Assembly (NCBI GenBank): GCA_022605425.2
Contig: CM061252.1
Location: 682,001-746,000, forward strand
DNA from: Hamiltosporidium tvaerminnensis
Taxonomy: Eukaryota; Microsporidia; Dubosqiidae
DNA: 64,000 nt
Direction: 5' to 3'
The notes under the pieces were generated by a model that was not told the origin of the DNA, ran no database searches, and was given only the letters and a program-made list of their open reading frames with translations. How positions within the stretch are numbered: position 1 is the first letter of the stretch; every line of letters begins with the position of its first letter. The position numbers and the translations under genes are program-made. Below are positions 22,849-34,118 of the stretch, piece after piece.

Positions 22849-25022
22849 GCAATTTGATGAATTTTTTTGGTTTTAAATAAAAGCATCATATTAAAGGGAA
22901 TAAGTAAGAAAAATATGTAGGCTAATGTAAATTCATATATTTGTTTTAAAAAATGACAAATCTAAGAATATTAATTTGTTGTAGCAGCTTTCAAGTTAGA
23001 AAAATTCAACTTTGATAGTTTTTTTACGAAATTTGCAGGTTTCCAATTTGGGTTCACATTTGCATTAACATCGACTATAACTCTTACACTCTGTCTTGGA
23101 GGATATTCTTGCACATTTTCTTAAGGAAAATATGCCCCGTGGAATGTTTAATAAGAATCAACTTTTAATTACATATTTTAAATTTCTCTCTCGCGTAAAG
23201 CTGATTTGGGATTCATGTTTGTACCAAATTCATAAAAAGGAGCATTTTTTATATCCCGAACAAATGTCATAAGGTCCCTTGCATCTGTATGGCTTCTGTC
23301 TTCATATGAGACTTTAATTGTGGCTGAGTAATCGTCGTTGACGAAAAATCGATTTGAATTAGATATTTTAATCGTTTTCGGTTTGTTTTGGAATTTCTTG
23401 ATAAAATTGTTCTAATATTTAATCTGTACGAATTTCTTTGTTTACACTTAAAATCACTGGGAAATCATCATAACCCTAATTTGCACATTTCTCATGATCA
23501 GTGACCGACAATTTCGAATGTTCATAAATTTTTCCTTCCCTTTCTCTGTTTGAAAATTAGAACATGATAGATAATAAAGCTGGGTATTAGCTATAACCAT
23601 CAATAGACAATATTTACACCTTCTTGTTTTTGCTTGTGTTATGCTAACTTGTTTATATAGCGGCAAAGTTTCTTTAAAAGATTGTAAACTCTTCTGATCT
23701 ATTGATATTACCTTTAAGTCTCATTCGGATTTTATTTAGGCAGAACTCTATAAGAAAAAAACTTTTTAAACCTCTTTTAACTTCGTTTTAAATGTTACCT
23801 AATATGAAATGAATCGATACGCTATTATGAGCCAGGTTTTACATTATCTGAATAAAAAATCGGCTTTCTGATCATTTTCTGACGTCATTAGCCCCAACCA
23901 GGTATAACGAATATTTATAACATCTTGAAGTCTACGTTCCACTTAGCTCCAATATTGAGGATGTCTAAGCTTTTTAGCACTATCTTCCACAGCAGCCACA
24001 TTCTACCCGATTCTAAAATAATGTTATTGGCTTTTTCTTTATCATTGTCACTTTGAAAAATAGAAAGTCTTCAAAAATGGTAAAACATACAAGACTAAAT
24101 GCACAACATCTACTGCACTTTCGGTTTCAAGAGATCTAATTTAAAAAAATAACAAACGAGCTTAGTACGCAAGTTTAAATTGCAACTGATCTTCAGATTG
24201 TGAATGCATGTCGAGAAAATTGATTTGTCATCTATTTTCATAGTTTTACTTAGTAAAGATTTCACAACCAAGTTTATTTTTGATGCATTGTGTTTCTTTT
24301 GTATGGCAATATATAAATTTAGATAGTCTAGTATTATTCTTCTTATGATATTTTTACATTTTGAATTCATATATTTTTCCATATTTCAGAGAAAACCGAT
24401 GTCCAAATTCAGCATATGCATCATAAAAAATAAATTTCTCCTCTTGAGTGGCATAAAACCTACTATGATTTAAATTTTTTCTACAGGAATATCGTTTTTT
24501 TCTTCGCTCCAAAAGTTATAACATCAAGCCTATATAAAAGCTGTAAGCTTCGGTTTTTTTACAACTTTGAATCCGGATGTTTTACCCTTTTTATTAGGCT
24601 CAAGTATTGTTTTTTGTAAGAATTTATGTGTTTTACTTTTAGATGGGCACAGTTCATTTACCTTTCTTTCAAAATATGCTTTGTATAACTTAGTCGATTT
24701 ATTTAGGTTATCGTATTTCCTGTTTTAGAAAAATTCTATAAAAATTAAAAGCAGGAAATATTCTTTAAATTGTTAAAGCTCGGGATTATATAAGCTGAAA
24801 TAACAAGTGGCTATTGCCAAACTCATGTCAATTTGTTATTCTGACGCAATAAATTGTATCCGTAATTTTATGATAATACAGTTAAATCTATGATATTCTT
24901 TTATTTTTAAATTTATCAAATTGCTTATTGACCTTGGCCATTTTTTAACTAGACATTAGCATATATGTATAAAATTCTTTCATTATTTAAAATGTAAATA
25001 TTAAGTTTATAGACCCACGCAA
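22849..25022. other. Relic DNA, no supported gene
   Basis: The sequence is somewhat less AT-rich than true intergenic DNA and contains scattered open pieces on the minus strand. The clearest is 23179-23311, reading DARDLMTFVRDIKNAPFYEF and then TNMNPKSALRERE. Others lie around 23454-23666 and 24110-24382. They do not join into one frame and I could not place them in a family; a decayed transposon is the likeliest source. Confidence 0.5.
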
Positions 25023-26948
25023 ATGAGGTACATTCATATAATCTATATTTTCAAAACAATGTCTTTGGTATCAAAAGATTTGGATCGTTGTTCCAGACAA
25101 AAAGAAAAAGACTTCAAGAATTTATAAAAAGTAGTATATCATTTGATCACCAAAAGGAATCTCTCTCATTCTAACTTATGATAATCAATCAAGTTATAAC
25201 CAATCAATTACAGGTCTAGTAAAAAAAGATACAGAAAAATTTTCTTGCATACTTCTTTAGATACCAATGAAAAAAATATATCATCTAAAAATTCTTCAAA
25301 CAACGATGATGATATTTTGTCTAAACAAAATAAATCGGATAAAGAATAGAAAAATAGCGAGAAAGCAAATAAGAGGAAATGAAGCCATTGTATTCATGCT
25401 GGTTATGAAAGACAATATCCGCTTGGAATGTCTATGGAAAAAAAATTTCCACACCCATAATTCATCGAAATAATACTATTTAAAAAATCTAATTTTGTAA
25501 TGCATCAAAACTTACGGCCGAAAATTTTATAAAAATCAAAACTCTGATTATATTTGAGGAAATCGGGACTCAGGATACATCCCATATCAAATCGAATTTG
25601 GATATTTATAATAATCCGGAAGAACTTATAGATATTGATAATCCGAAATTACCTGTATCAAAACTTAAATTAATAATGGAAAAGTTAAAAAAAAAGCTTG
25701 ATCTAGTTAAACAAGAATGTTTAGCTAAAGCTATGAATACAAAAATAATGTATATGTTATGTTTATTGATTCATCAGAATTAGAAGTTGGTCTTAGGGAT
25801 ATAATTACCTTTATAAAGACAGATTACGATATAAACGCAGTTTATGTACTAGAGGATACCAAATTCTTCTCGAATTGATAAAATATGTAAATCAAAATGA
25901 AAAATTATTTTGGAAAAATTCCGGTTTTTCCGAACTCTCTGATATTAAAAATTTAAAGGATAAACTTTTAGATCGTATCGGTAAATTTAATTTTTGTAAA
26001 CACAGTTCTCTTTTCCTTACATACTTTCCAGGTTTGATACACATGAATTTTTTTGTTGAAAATTTAATCAAAGAAGATATAAATTTAGTGAAAAATGCAT
26101 GTCTGTGGATTTTATTGCTTAAATATGTAGAATCTCTGACATTTATATCAATAAAAGATCTAAATACATCAGGTATTTGTCATGAAACATATGATGACAT
26201 TGAATATGAAGGTTTTGAAATTTATACTGGAAATAAAATTATTCTATGTAAAATGAAAGAATTATACGAAACATTTGAAGCAATAGTGAGACGTGTTTTT
26301 TCAAAAACAAAAATTTCTACCGAATTTAATGTCATGTTTGATTTTATAAAAATGAATTTGAAAACAACCTATAAAGACAGATATGTTTCAGATCGTAAGC
26401 TCATTTTTTTTAGCAAAGTTCTAACTGATTGTGTACTGAGAACTAGCCCAAATCTAATTTTGAATTTTATTTTACACATGCAAAACAAATCTGTAGCCAC
26501 TTTACGCCTAAAAATTTTATTTTTTTGATTAACAATTTTCTTATGAGAATTTATCGCAAATTGATTGAATTAAACAATGAGAATATGAAGGAAATTAGCG
26601 CTTTTTATGTAGAAGTTGCATTGAAATATATTGATTTTTTTAAAAAAAGAAGCGGCTTATTTGGATTTTTCCAATGAAAAATATCCGGAATATATACAGA
26701 AAATGGTTAAAATTGTTAAAGAGATTTTTAAAACCGATCAAGTGCCGGAAATTGCTTCAAAACTTACATACTTAAGAGACCTATTGAGTTTTAACGAAGA
26801 TTTATGTGTTCTATGAAATTATATCATAAAATCGAGACAAAATAGTCAACCTTATTCGGAAATTTATTCATCTCGAACTTCTGAGGCATGTCAATGGAGA
26901 TTACAAGAAATTAATATTTTATTGGCAGCAATAAACAACAAAAAATAA
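25023..26948 (+). pseudogene. Third, broken copy of the 662-aa gene family
   Basis: The total span (1926 nt) is close to the 1989 nt of the intact copies and collinear with them. It starts with a hydrophobic MRYIHIIYIFK segment and has a polar, stop-ridden N-terminal half. From 25598 it has recognisable pieces: LKKKLDLVKQECLAKAMNTK, FWKNSGFSEL, FLTYFPGLIHMNFFVENLI, DINLVKNACLWILLLKYVESL, LTDCVLRTSPNLILNFILHM and DLCVL-stop-NYIIKSRQNSQPYSE. Frameshifts fall near 25780, 26520 and 26635, and an in-frame TGA at 26814-26816. It is far more diverged than copies A and B are from each other, so it is an older duplicate. The DINLVKN-ACLWI block is the best conserved part. Confidence 0.82.
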
Positions 26949-27064
26949 ATCTTTAATGATCGCAACCTAAAATCTGTCAAGAAATAAAATCTATTTGAAA
27001 GTATCAAGTAGGACAAATTAAAACACCCAATTTACTTTTTCTCTTTATTTTTAATTTACATATT

Positions 27065-30000
27065 TTGGGTTAAAAACAGAATTTTTCTTTTATATATTCT
27101 CTTCTAATATTTAACCAACACATATTCTTCCGCTAAATCTGACTCTATGTTTATGTTTACTGTGGTTCCTCCATATGAAACCGAGGTATTATTTTCAATT
27201 TTATAACAGTGAGCATCATTTTTCTTTCTGTCGCCTATTTTGAAAGCGTATTGATTCGTCGTATGTTTGCGTTCATTTGCTAACATATACCGACGCTTTT
27301 TCTCAGCTCTCTTTATAATTTTGTCCAGAGTCAAGTTTTTTTATCGCCGAATAGAGGAATTGTTCCGAGGTCTTATTGTGTACTCCGGCTTAAATATTTG
27401 CTTCGTAACCCATGGCTATTTAAAGTCTTAAAAATTTGTCTTATAGTATTTAGTCACAGTTTCGTCCCAAGCCAATAATATATAGAATTATCTCGATTTT
27501 AAATTTACAATTTAGACCCTAAATTATTTTTAATAAGTTATACTATATAATCTTCTCTGCTTTAACTATTTGCAGGGAGTCTTGGAGGTGCTTAATATTG
27601 CAAAAAAGGACATCTTATTTTGAGACTTGATCCAAATGAATATATCTGGCTTAAATTAGCAATCTAACGTCAGTTTTATTCTGAGCGACTCTTGTTTAGA
27701 CGTATACATTTACAATTATTTCTTACAAAGAATCTTCTAATTCGTTTTTTTTTGACTTGATTCTATATTTATTGAGTAGAATTAAGTATATTCCTGATAC
27801 TCTTCGTTATGTCGTCTATTAAATTCATGATTAATTATTGTTTGAAAGTTCATTGTCAAATAGTCTACTCGTTTTCTAGACATGTTGCACTGTTTGCACA
27901 TACCTTCTAGTTCTTAGAATACATTTCTATCCCGGATTCAACAGAAAATAGCTTTATTTCGTGAGGTTATGTTTTTTCCTTAACTATATGAAGAATTCAT
28001 TTACACTTCTAGCTTGTTATTTCATCAATTTTATACTTTTATACGAGTTTTTCGGTTTACTATGTTCTAAATTAAGTTTAATAGTTGAGTTTCTTTGAAT
28101 TTCTTCTTAGCTACATTCTCTCACATCCCGTTTTTTATTTTTAAAAAGTTTTTATCGGTACGGTAAAATTTGTTATCACCCTCACTCCTTAATATAGTTG
28201 CTTTTTTAGTCGTGGTATCTTAGAGTTTCAAGACAATCCAAGAGTTGCAAAAGTGTATGTTAATTTCTAGCTAAACTGTTGTAAAGATCTTCCTAGGTTC
28301 TTTACGGGAAAGATATAGATGGTCTTTACCCCTTTGTTTAAGGTTGATCTTGTTTTTTTTATCAACACATAGGCACCTCATCATTTGCTCAGAGGATTTG
28401 CTGGTTCCAGTCATATGCCTACTTTGCAGTTTAGTAAAAAAAATTGTATGTGTATTATTAGCACGAAATACATTTTTCGCATTACACCTCGTAAAAGATC
28501 CTGCTCTTATTATCAGTTTACTCTGTATTTCTTGAAATTACTACCTTTTCATATCTTCTGCTGTCTTTTTTGTGTAGGTATTCTTAAATACCTATTCATT
28601 TGAGAATATTGGCAGTTATTTTCAATTAAGGATCATTTTTAGCCAAATTTTCGGCTTTGATTCTATTCTTTGTTATAATCAACCTTTTCCCCTCCTAAGT
28701 CATTAGTTCTGATGTTTATATATTTTTAGCAAAAATTTTGTGATTATCAATGAACCAGAGATGATTTTTAAACTGTGATGTAGCCTCCGGTTGTACTGCG
28801 AATTTTTTATATTCCTCATTAATTTTTGTTTTAATAGATCTATTACAGCACAAACAACAATGTTACAAACCTTTTCCACTGCGAAAACTCTTGCTCATTA
28901 TTCTTTCACATGGATTTCTCAGGCCCTACTAGTATATCAATTTTTTATTTAGATATTATTAATTTTATGAATTCTAGGATCAATTAGTTACATTGAGGTT
29001 TTGAGATCTATAGGATTAAATATGAGGTAATATATTTCCGCATACGAAATTTCTGCATGTATTTACGTTACCTTAAGATTTCATGCAATATTTGATAGTG
29101 CCTGGCATTTCGCTTTCCAAACTCTTACCGCGTGTGATGTTATTTACATGCAACTCTGGGCTTACTGCAAATTTAACGACTTATAGCTCTACATTTCGTC
29201 GTCAAATTTTAGAATATAGACATACATATGGTTGATCAAAGTAGAACCCATCTTTTTTGTACTTTTAAGTATCATATGTTTAAGTCTATAATGATCATAG
29301 CAGTTGGCTTGGTGCGTTTCTTCACAACATATAGCTTTCACAATATTTTTGGTTATATGAAGACTCGTAGTTTTCTTAATGTAGATGTTTTAGATGCAAC
29401 CACGCCAAAAGATTTATTAGAACCAATAATGATGTCTACAAAGTCTTCCGGTGAAGAAAACGTAATCTAAAGAGTATCCAATACGAATGGTATCAATAGT
29501 CATAATACGTAACTACTTTATACCTTTTGTTTAATCCTGTTTTCCGAATGTCAAAAAATTTTTACAATTTACCAGATGCCTGCATTAACGCTCTCGTACA
29601 ACCAACATAACATTGGATTTTAAATGACTTCCACACTCAATTCTCTTGTCGGAATGGTTTCCTACTCTCATACATTGTAATTTTTTTCTATTAACATTCA
29701 AAAACGCATTCTTTTTAAAGCAAGCTTCGGAAAGATCGATTACATCCTTAAAGTTTGAAGGATACTTTAGCAGAATTTTCTTAAGGCTTTTCGCATCTGA
29801 AATCGAGAGCTTTCGTGCCTAGTAGCCTTCGCGAGAAGATCCGCGAAAATTGCTAGCTAAGAAATTCGACCTTCTATTTTTTCCTTCTAACCATATCTAG
29901 GGTTTTACTTTGCGTTAATCCTCGTCATAAAATGCCCGAGCTGCATCTGTGAAAGTATTAGGTTTATGAGATTCGGAATATTTATACTAATTCGACTAAT

Positions 30001-30700
30001 GAGGTCTAAAGGTTTGCTATCAAACAATTCCCTTTGATGCTTTCTAGATCTGACTAGTGCATCTCCGGTTTTCGTCATTGTGATTTACTTGATTTTACAC
30101 AAGAAGTTCTTGGCATATTTAAAATAGAGTGTAGTGTTGGTCAAATAGCTAGCTATTAGACGATTGGCAAATTTACGTCGCTCCCCATTCTCTTTTTGCC
30201 TTATTTCAATTCGGTCTCATTGTGCGTTAATTTAGCCGGACATCGATATTCAAACTAAGGCTAAATTTCCGGATATAGTACCTAAGAATTGCAAACCAGC
30301 TATTTCTGCAGCCTCTCTAATTTCTCTCTTTCTCTAGAATAAAAGATTTCACTATTCTTGCTCTATGACTATGACAAAGTCAAGCATTCAAGGCAATAAT
30401 ATCCGTCGCTGTTCTTCTAAAATAGCAGCAGGACTGAGGTTTATCATGGTGTTGATTCATTAAACGCAAACAAATCGGAACGGGAAGAAGAATATATGCG
30501 AAAAGCGAGTATTTTGGTGCAGACAGGCGGTTATTGATAAATGGTAAGTTGGTATGTTTATGTATGATCGGTGTTGGTGGTACCTCTCGGATGTTTTTTC
30601 CTCCCCTAAATAACCGAATTTAATCACTGCTGGACTAGTTTCCGCATTGCTCACGCCTTTTAGTTTTTCCTTTTTGCTGTCAAATTTTTCCCCAACTCAT
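27065..30700 (-). mobile_element. Nearly full-length but decayed R4/Dong-like LINE
   Basis: It is collinear with the full-length copy at 59750-63524 over its whole length, with many substitutions. Landmarks are: the 3' tail TTTTGGGTTAAAA (27070), the acidic C-terminal tail (27104-27200, NNTSVSYGGTTV), the zinc-finger region (27880-27960), CAATCCAAGAGTTGCA (28230), the reverse-transcriptase motif B region (28915-28970), CGGAATGG-TTCCTAC (29650) and the N-terminal region (30180-30480). Stops break every part. No clear target-site duplication was found, and the 5' end is approximate. Confidence 0.75.
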
Positions 30701-30954
30701 ATATTTTACACATATTTGCAATCTTTTTTAAATTTAAAATATTTTTATTGATTGCTTCTCAGAATATAAAAATATTTAAGGATTCGCATTATTATCTTTT
30801 AATTATAATATTTTTATGAGGGAAACATCATCAAAAAATCTTAATTTTTTTCAAATTAAGACTAAAAAAACAAGAAAAAATTTTAGCAAAAATGAAGTAA
30901 TTTTAAAAGAATTTAGATAAAGTAATAAACATCAAACAAATCATTTATTTTCTT

Positions 30955-31587
30955 TTAGAATACCTCTTCTTCTTCTAACTTACCCATCTTCCAATCCGTA
31001 TTCAACTTAGTAGGTGGTGATATATTAATATTACTTTCTTCAACAGTAGCAATCTGTACAGTATGTGACATTTTTGTGTCTCTGTAATGTTCAATAAGAC
31101 AAGCTTCCTGAATAAGTGAAAATGCCTGGTCAATATTTGGTATTTCGTTTTCCAATTTAGCTCTAAGAAATGGAGTCACCAAATGTTGTCCTAAAGATGT
31201 CACAATAACATCGGAAGAATAAAAATTACCAAGATGGTTTACTGCCTTCAAGGTTCCATCACCACCTGCCACAACAACTTGTACATTCAAAGGTTCCAAA
31301 TCAGATCTTCTACCATAAAGAATACGTTGGATCAATTTATGAAATCCGTTTGGTGAAAGAGGCACAGGATCTTTAGATATTTCGAGATATAAAATTTTTA
31401 AAAGATATTGAATATCGCTGTATTCACCAGATAATCCTAACAGAGTCGAAGCACTAACTTGATGTATACGAGATACATCAGAGAATTTGGCAAGAGACCC
31501 ATACGAAAGTTGTGTATCGGTAGCTAATATTATTCCTTTGTCATATTTAAATGCAATTACAGAAGCACCAGTTAGTATTGTTTTCAT
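30955..31587 (-). CDS. PRE4: 20S proteasome beta-type subunit (beta7 / PSMB4, Pre4)
   Basis: Non-catalytic beta subunit of the 20S proteasome core. The 210-aa protein starts almost directly at the mature fold (TGASVIAFKYDKGIILATD), so little or no propeptide is present. It has the family-specific SYGSLAKFSDVSRI segment and LGLSGEYSDIQYL, plus a RILYGRRSDLEPLN stretch and EACLIEHYRDTKMSHTVQIATV near the C terminus. These segments match PSMB4/Pre4 rather than the catalytic subunits. The length is near the mature size of the family. CCCC lies at 31589-31592, immediately upstream of the ATG, which supports this start. There is no operon; the neighbours are relic LINEs. Confidence 0.93.
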   Translation of the reverse strand: MKTILTGASVIAFKYDKGIILATDTQLSYGSLAKFSDVSRIHQVSASTLLGLSGEYSDIQYLLKILYLEISKDPVPLSPNGFHKLIQRILYGRRSDLEPLNVQVVVAGGDGTLKAVNHLGNFYSSDVIVTSLGQHLVTPFLRAKLENEIPNIDQAFSLIQEACLIEHYRDTKMSHTVQIATVEESNINISPPTKLNTDWKMGKLEEEEVF

Positions 31588-31592
31588 CGGGG
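31588..31592 (-). promoter_or_regulatory. CCC motif directly upstream of the PRE4 start codon
   Basis: The minus strand reads ACCCCG immediately before ATG. Microsporidian genes commonly carry a CCC or GGG motif within a few tens of bases of the start, associated with transcription initiation. Here it nearly touches the start codon, implying an extremely short 5' leader. Confidence 0.5.
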
Positions 31593-32439
31593 TAATTTCT
31601 GATTTATATTTTTAAGAATTTAAAATAAAATTTTTGAATTTTTAAAGAACTAAATAATTTAAGGAAAAATAAATTTTAGTGGTTTTTAATATTAAAATAG
31701 AATTTTAAAACTTGTAATGAGTTAATGAATTTTGCTTTTCTTTATAAAATAATTTTACCAGTTTTTAAGATTTAAAAGAATTTTAAAGCTTGAAAATAAG
31801 CTAAAGCTTTGTGTATTATCTTTAAAATTATAATTTTGGTGATAATGAAAAATGAGTTTTTAAATATTACATGCTTGTATCTTAAAGCTGATAAGTTATA
31901 TTTCAAGAGTTTATTTTATAAACTCTTGTTACAAATTAAAATAAACTTTTAAACCAATGTTTGAAACCTATAGTTATATTTTCAGATGTAAAATAATTAA
32001 AGTATTTTTTCCAACTTTTTTAATATAAATTTATATCGAAACATCTAAACTTAATATTCTTACATCTAAAAATATTCTTCTATTAAAAATCTTTAATAGC
32101 TATAATTTAATTATTAAATAGTTGAATCTAAAACTTCCTTCAATTCATACTTTAACCCTTAATTTAAGTCACCTAATTATCAAATAAAAAATTGATTTTC
32201 TCTAAAACAAAACAAACAATGATGAATTGTAATTTTATTTCTTCGTTTTCTCTGCTCTTTCTTCATTTGACTTAAAGTATTCTTTAAAAATGACACTTTC
32301 TATATTTTGAGCTAAAAAATAAAAATTTGTAAAAAAATCCTTCGGATACTAAAATAGATTATTAGATAAAAAGACTAACCAATTTAAAATTGCCTTTATA
32401 TTTTTATTTTATTTTTAAAATAAAAAGGAAGGGTGTGCC
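31593..32439. other. Intergenic between PRE4 and the small ORF
   Basis: Very AT-rich, with many TTTAAAA-type runs; no gene or repeat was seen. Confidence 0.6.
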
Positions 32440-32601
32440 ATGATGAATAAAATTAATAAAGACGATTATTCTACTTATAAAAACAATTCTTTACATAATA
32501 ACAGAGAAAAAGTGAGCAGCGAAGCGAAATCCTTGTTAGAGACGTATTTCAAACTTAGCTGCCTTGCCGAAAATCACGGCAATTTTAAAGTACGCTTTTA
32601 A
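32440..32601 (+). CDS. Small ORF, copy 2 of a two-member family (53 aa)
   Basis: Homologue of the 4083-4271 ORF, with a conserved start context (TGTGCCATGATG) and shared MNKINK, YKNNSL and LLETYFKLS segments. A GGG motif (32431-32433) sits just upstream, consistent with a microsporidian start signal. It ends at TAA in 32599-32601, nine bases after the point where the two copies lose similarity; GTACGC there could be a relic splice-donor-like sequence. Function is unknown. It may be a young gene or a fragment of a longer lost one. Confidence 0.35.
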   Translation: MMNKINKDDYSTYKNNSLHNNREKVSSEAKSLLETYFKLSCLAENHGNFKVRF

Positions 32602-33072
32602 CTCAACTTTATATACACAACAAGAAGTTAAATATTACAAAGTGGTGGAACCAAATAAATCAAAATAAAAATGTATTTAAAACAAAAAATATTACCTTAA
32701 AGATTACAAACAAAGTTTTCTAATAAAGTTCAGACTCTCTAAAAACAAAGTTTAAATGCAAGTCTAAGTCAGCAACATAATTTCATAGCTTATGAGTGAA
32801 ATAAACAAAATAAAATACAACAATAATTATAGAATATGTTTGATGGTAATAAATATCAGATTTAAAATTAAATAAATTAAAATTTTCTTTAGATACTAAA
32901 TAAACGATTAAATTTTATAATAAACTAATTATATTTTATACTTTGTGTAGTATTTAGTAGAATTTATAAAAACGTATTACCTGTTCATATTTATTCCAGT
33001 ACTCTTGTACCTCTAGGTGTTGAGGAGTAAAAAGAATGTATCACCTATATATATTATATGGTAATATTCTTT
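32602..33072. other. Intergenic, AT-rich
   Basis: No gene. TTTATTCCAGTACTCTTGTA near 32990 resembles TTTATTCCAATACTCCTGTC near 51812, so a short dispersed repeat may be present. Confidence 0.45.
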
Positions 33073-33084
33073 TTATTATTGAAT

Positions 33085-34106
33085 AAGTTATATAATGCAA
33101 GAAAAAATGAGCTTGTGAGTGTTAGTGACTCTTCAAGGTGGCTAAAGAGAGGAAATATTAGGCCACGAAATGAAACTGTGTTCTGCTATATCCAGGATAG
33201 AAATGTATTCTGGGGAGCAGATGGTGTGTGTCAACATTGCGGGAAGTCTGGTAAGACTGTGGATCATCTAGCAACTAGATGCGAAAAAATGCTAGGCCAT
33301 GATTACACTAGACGGCATAATGAAGTGGTCAGATGCCTACACCTTCTTCTTCTAAATAGATATAAGTTTAAGTCTTCAAAACGAATAAGGAGCCACTCAG
33401 TTCAAGAAATTCTTGATAATGAGTATGCAGAGATAAGAGTGGACACCAGAATTAAAACTGATGTTAAAATTCGGAATAACAGACCGGACATATTTATTTT
33501 AGATAAGAAGAAGAATAAGATAACACTCATTGAAGTAGGAATCACTTCCCAAGATTCACTTCAAATAGTTGAAACTGAAAAACTTAGGAAGTATGACCTG
33601 CTAGCCAATTATTTGGGTCTTAATTATAAGTGTAGTGTTGAGATAATCCCTTATGTGATGACCTGGGACGGTATTGTGACAAAATACCATAAATCTCATC
33701 TTAAAAGACTAGAAATACCCATGAATGTAGAGGCATACATTCGGTCTATAGTACTTAAGAAAATAGTCGAAACAATTTTCTTTGATCGACGAAGAGGACT
33801 TGAGTCAGGACTAAATGCCGAAGTGAGCTGGGAGAGAGCGTCAATGGGTGTTATTATGAGATCAGAGATGCATGAGGAACCAATACCCCCTTTAAAAGAA
33901 GCGAAAAGAGAGGAAGATGGTGTTAAAATTTTAAAACCAAAAAATAATACACCCCTTATTTCACAAGGAGGAACCACTCTGGAGGAACCGACCAATAACA
34001 TAAATGAAGAGTCGGATTTGGAAGAAGAGACAAAAGTGGTTAAAGAGGCAGAAGAACATACATAAAAATGGTAAAAATATTTTAACCCAGAATTTTATTA
34101 AATAAA
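33085..34106 (+). mobile_element. 5'-truncated R4/Dong-like LINE with intact 3' reading frame and 12-bp TSD
   Basis: Flanked by TTATTATTGAAT at 33073-33084 and 34107-34118. The open frame runs to 34065. It contains a zinc knuckle (CQHCGKSGKTVDHLATRC) and the R2/R4-type restriction-like endonuclease: RPDIFIL, then LIEVGI, with a downstream EKLRKYD. The acidic, unstructured C-terminal tail follows. The apparent first nine codons (from ATG 33058) are host DNA, so the ORF is a fusion of flank and element. This copy shows the undamaged frame across the point where the full-length copy at 59.8 kb has a 1-nt deletion. No reverse transcriptase is present, so it is a dead-on-arrival insertion. Confidence 0.88.
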
Positions 34107-34118
34107 TTATTATTGAAT

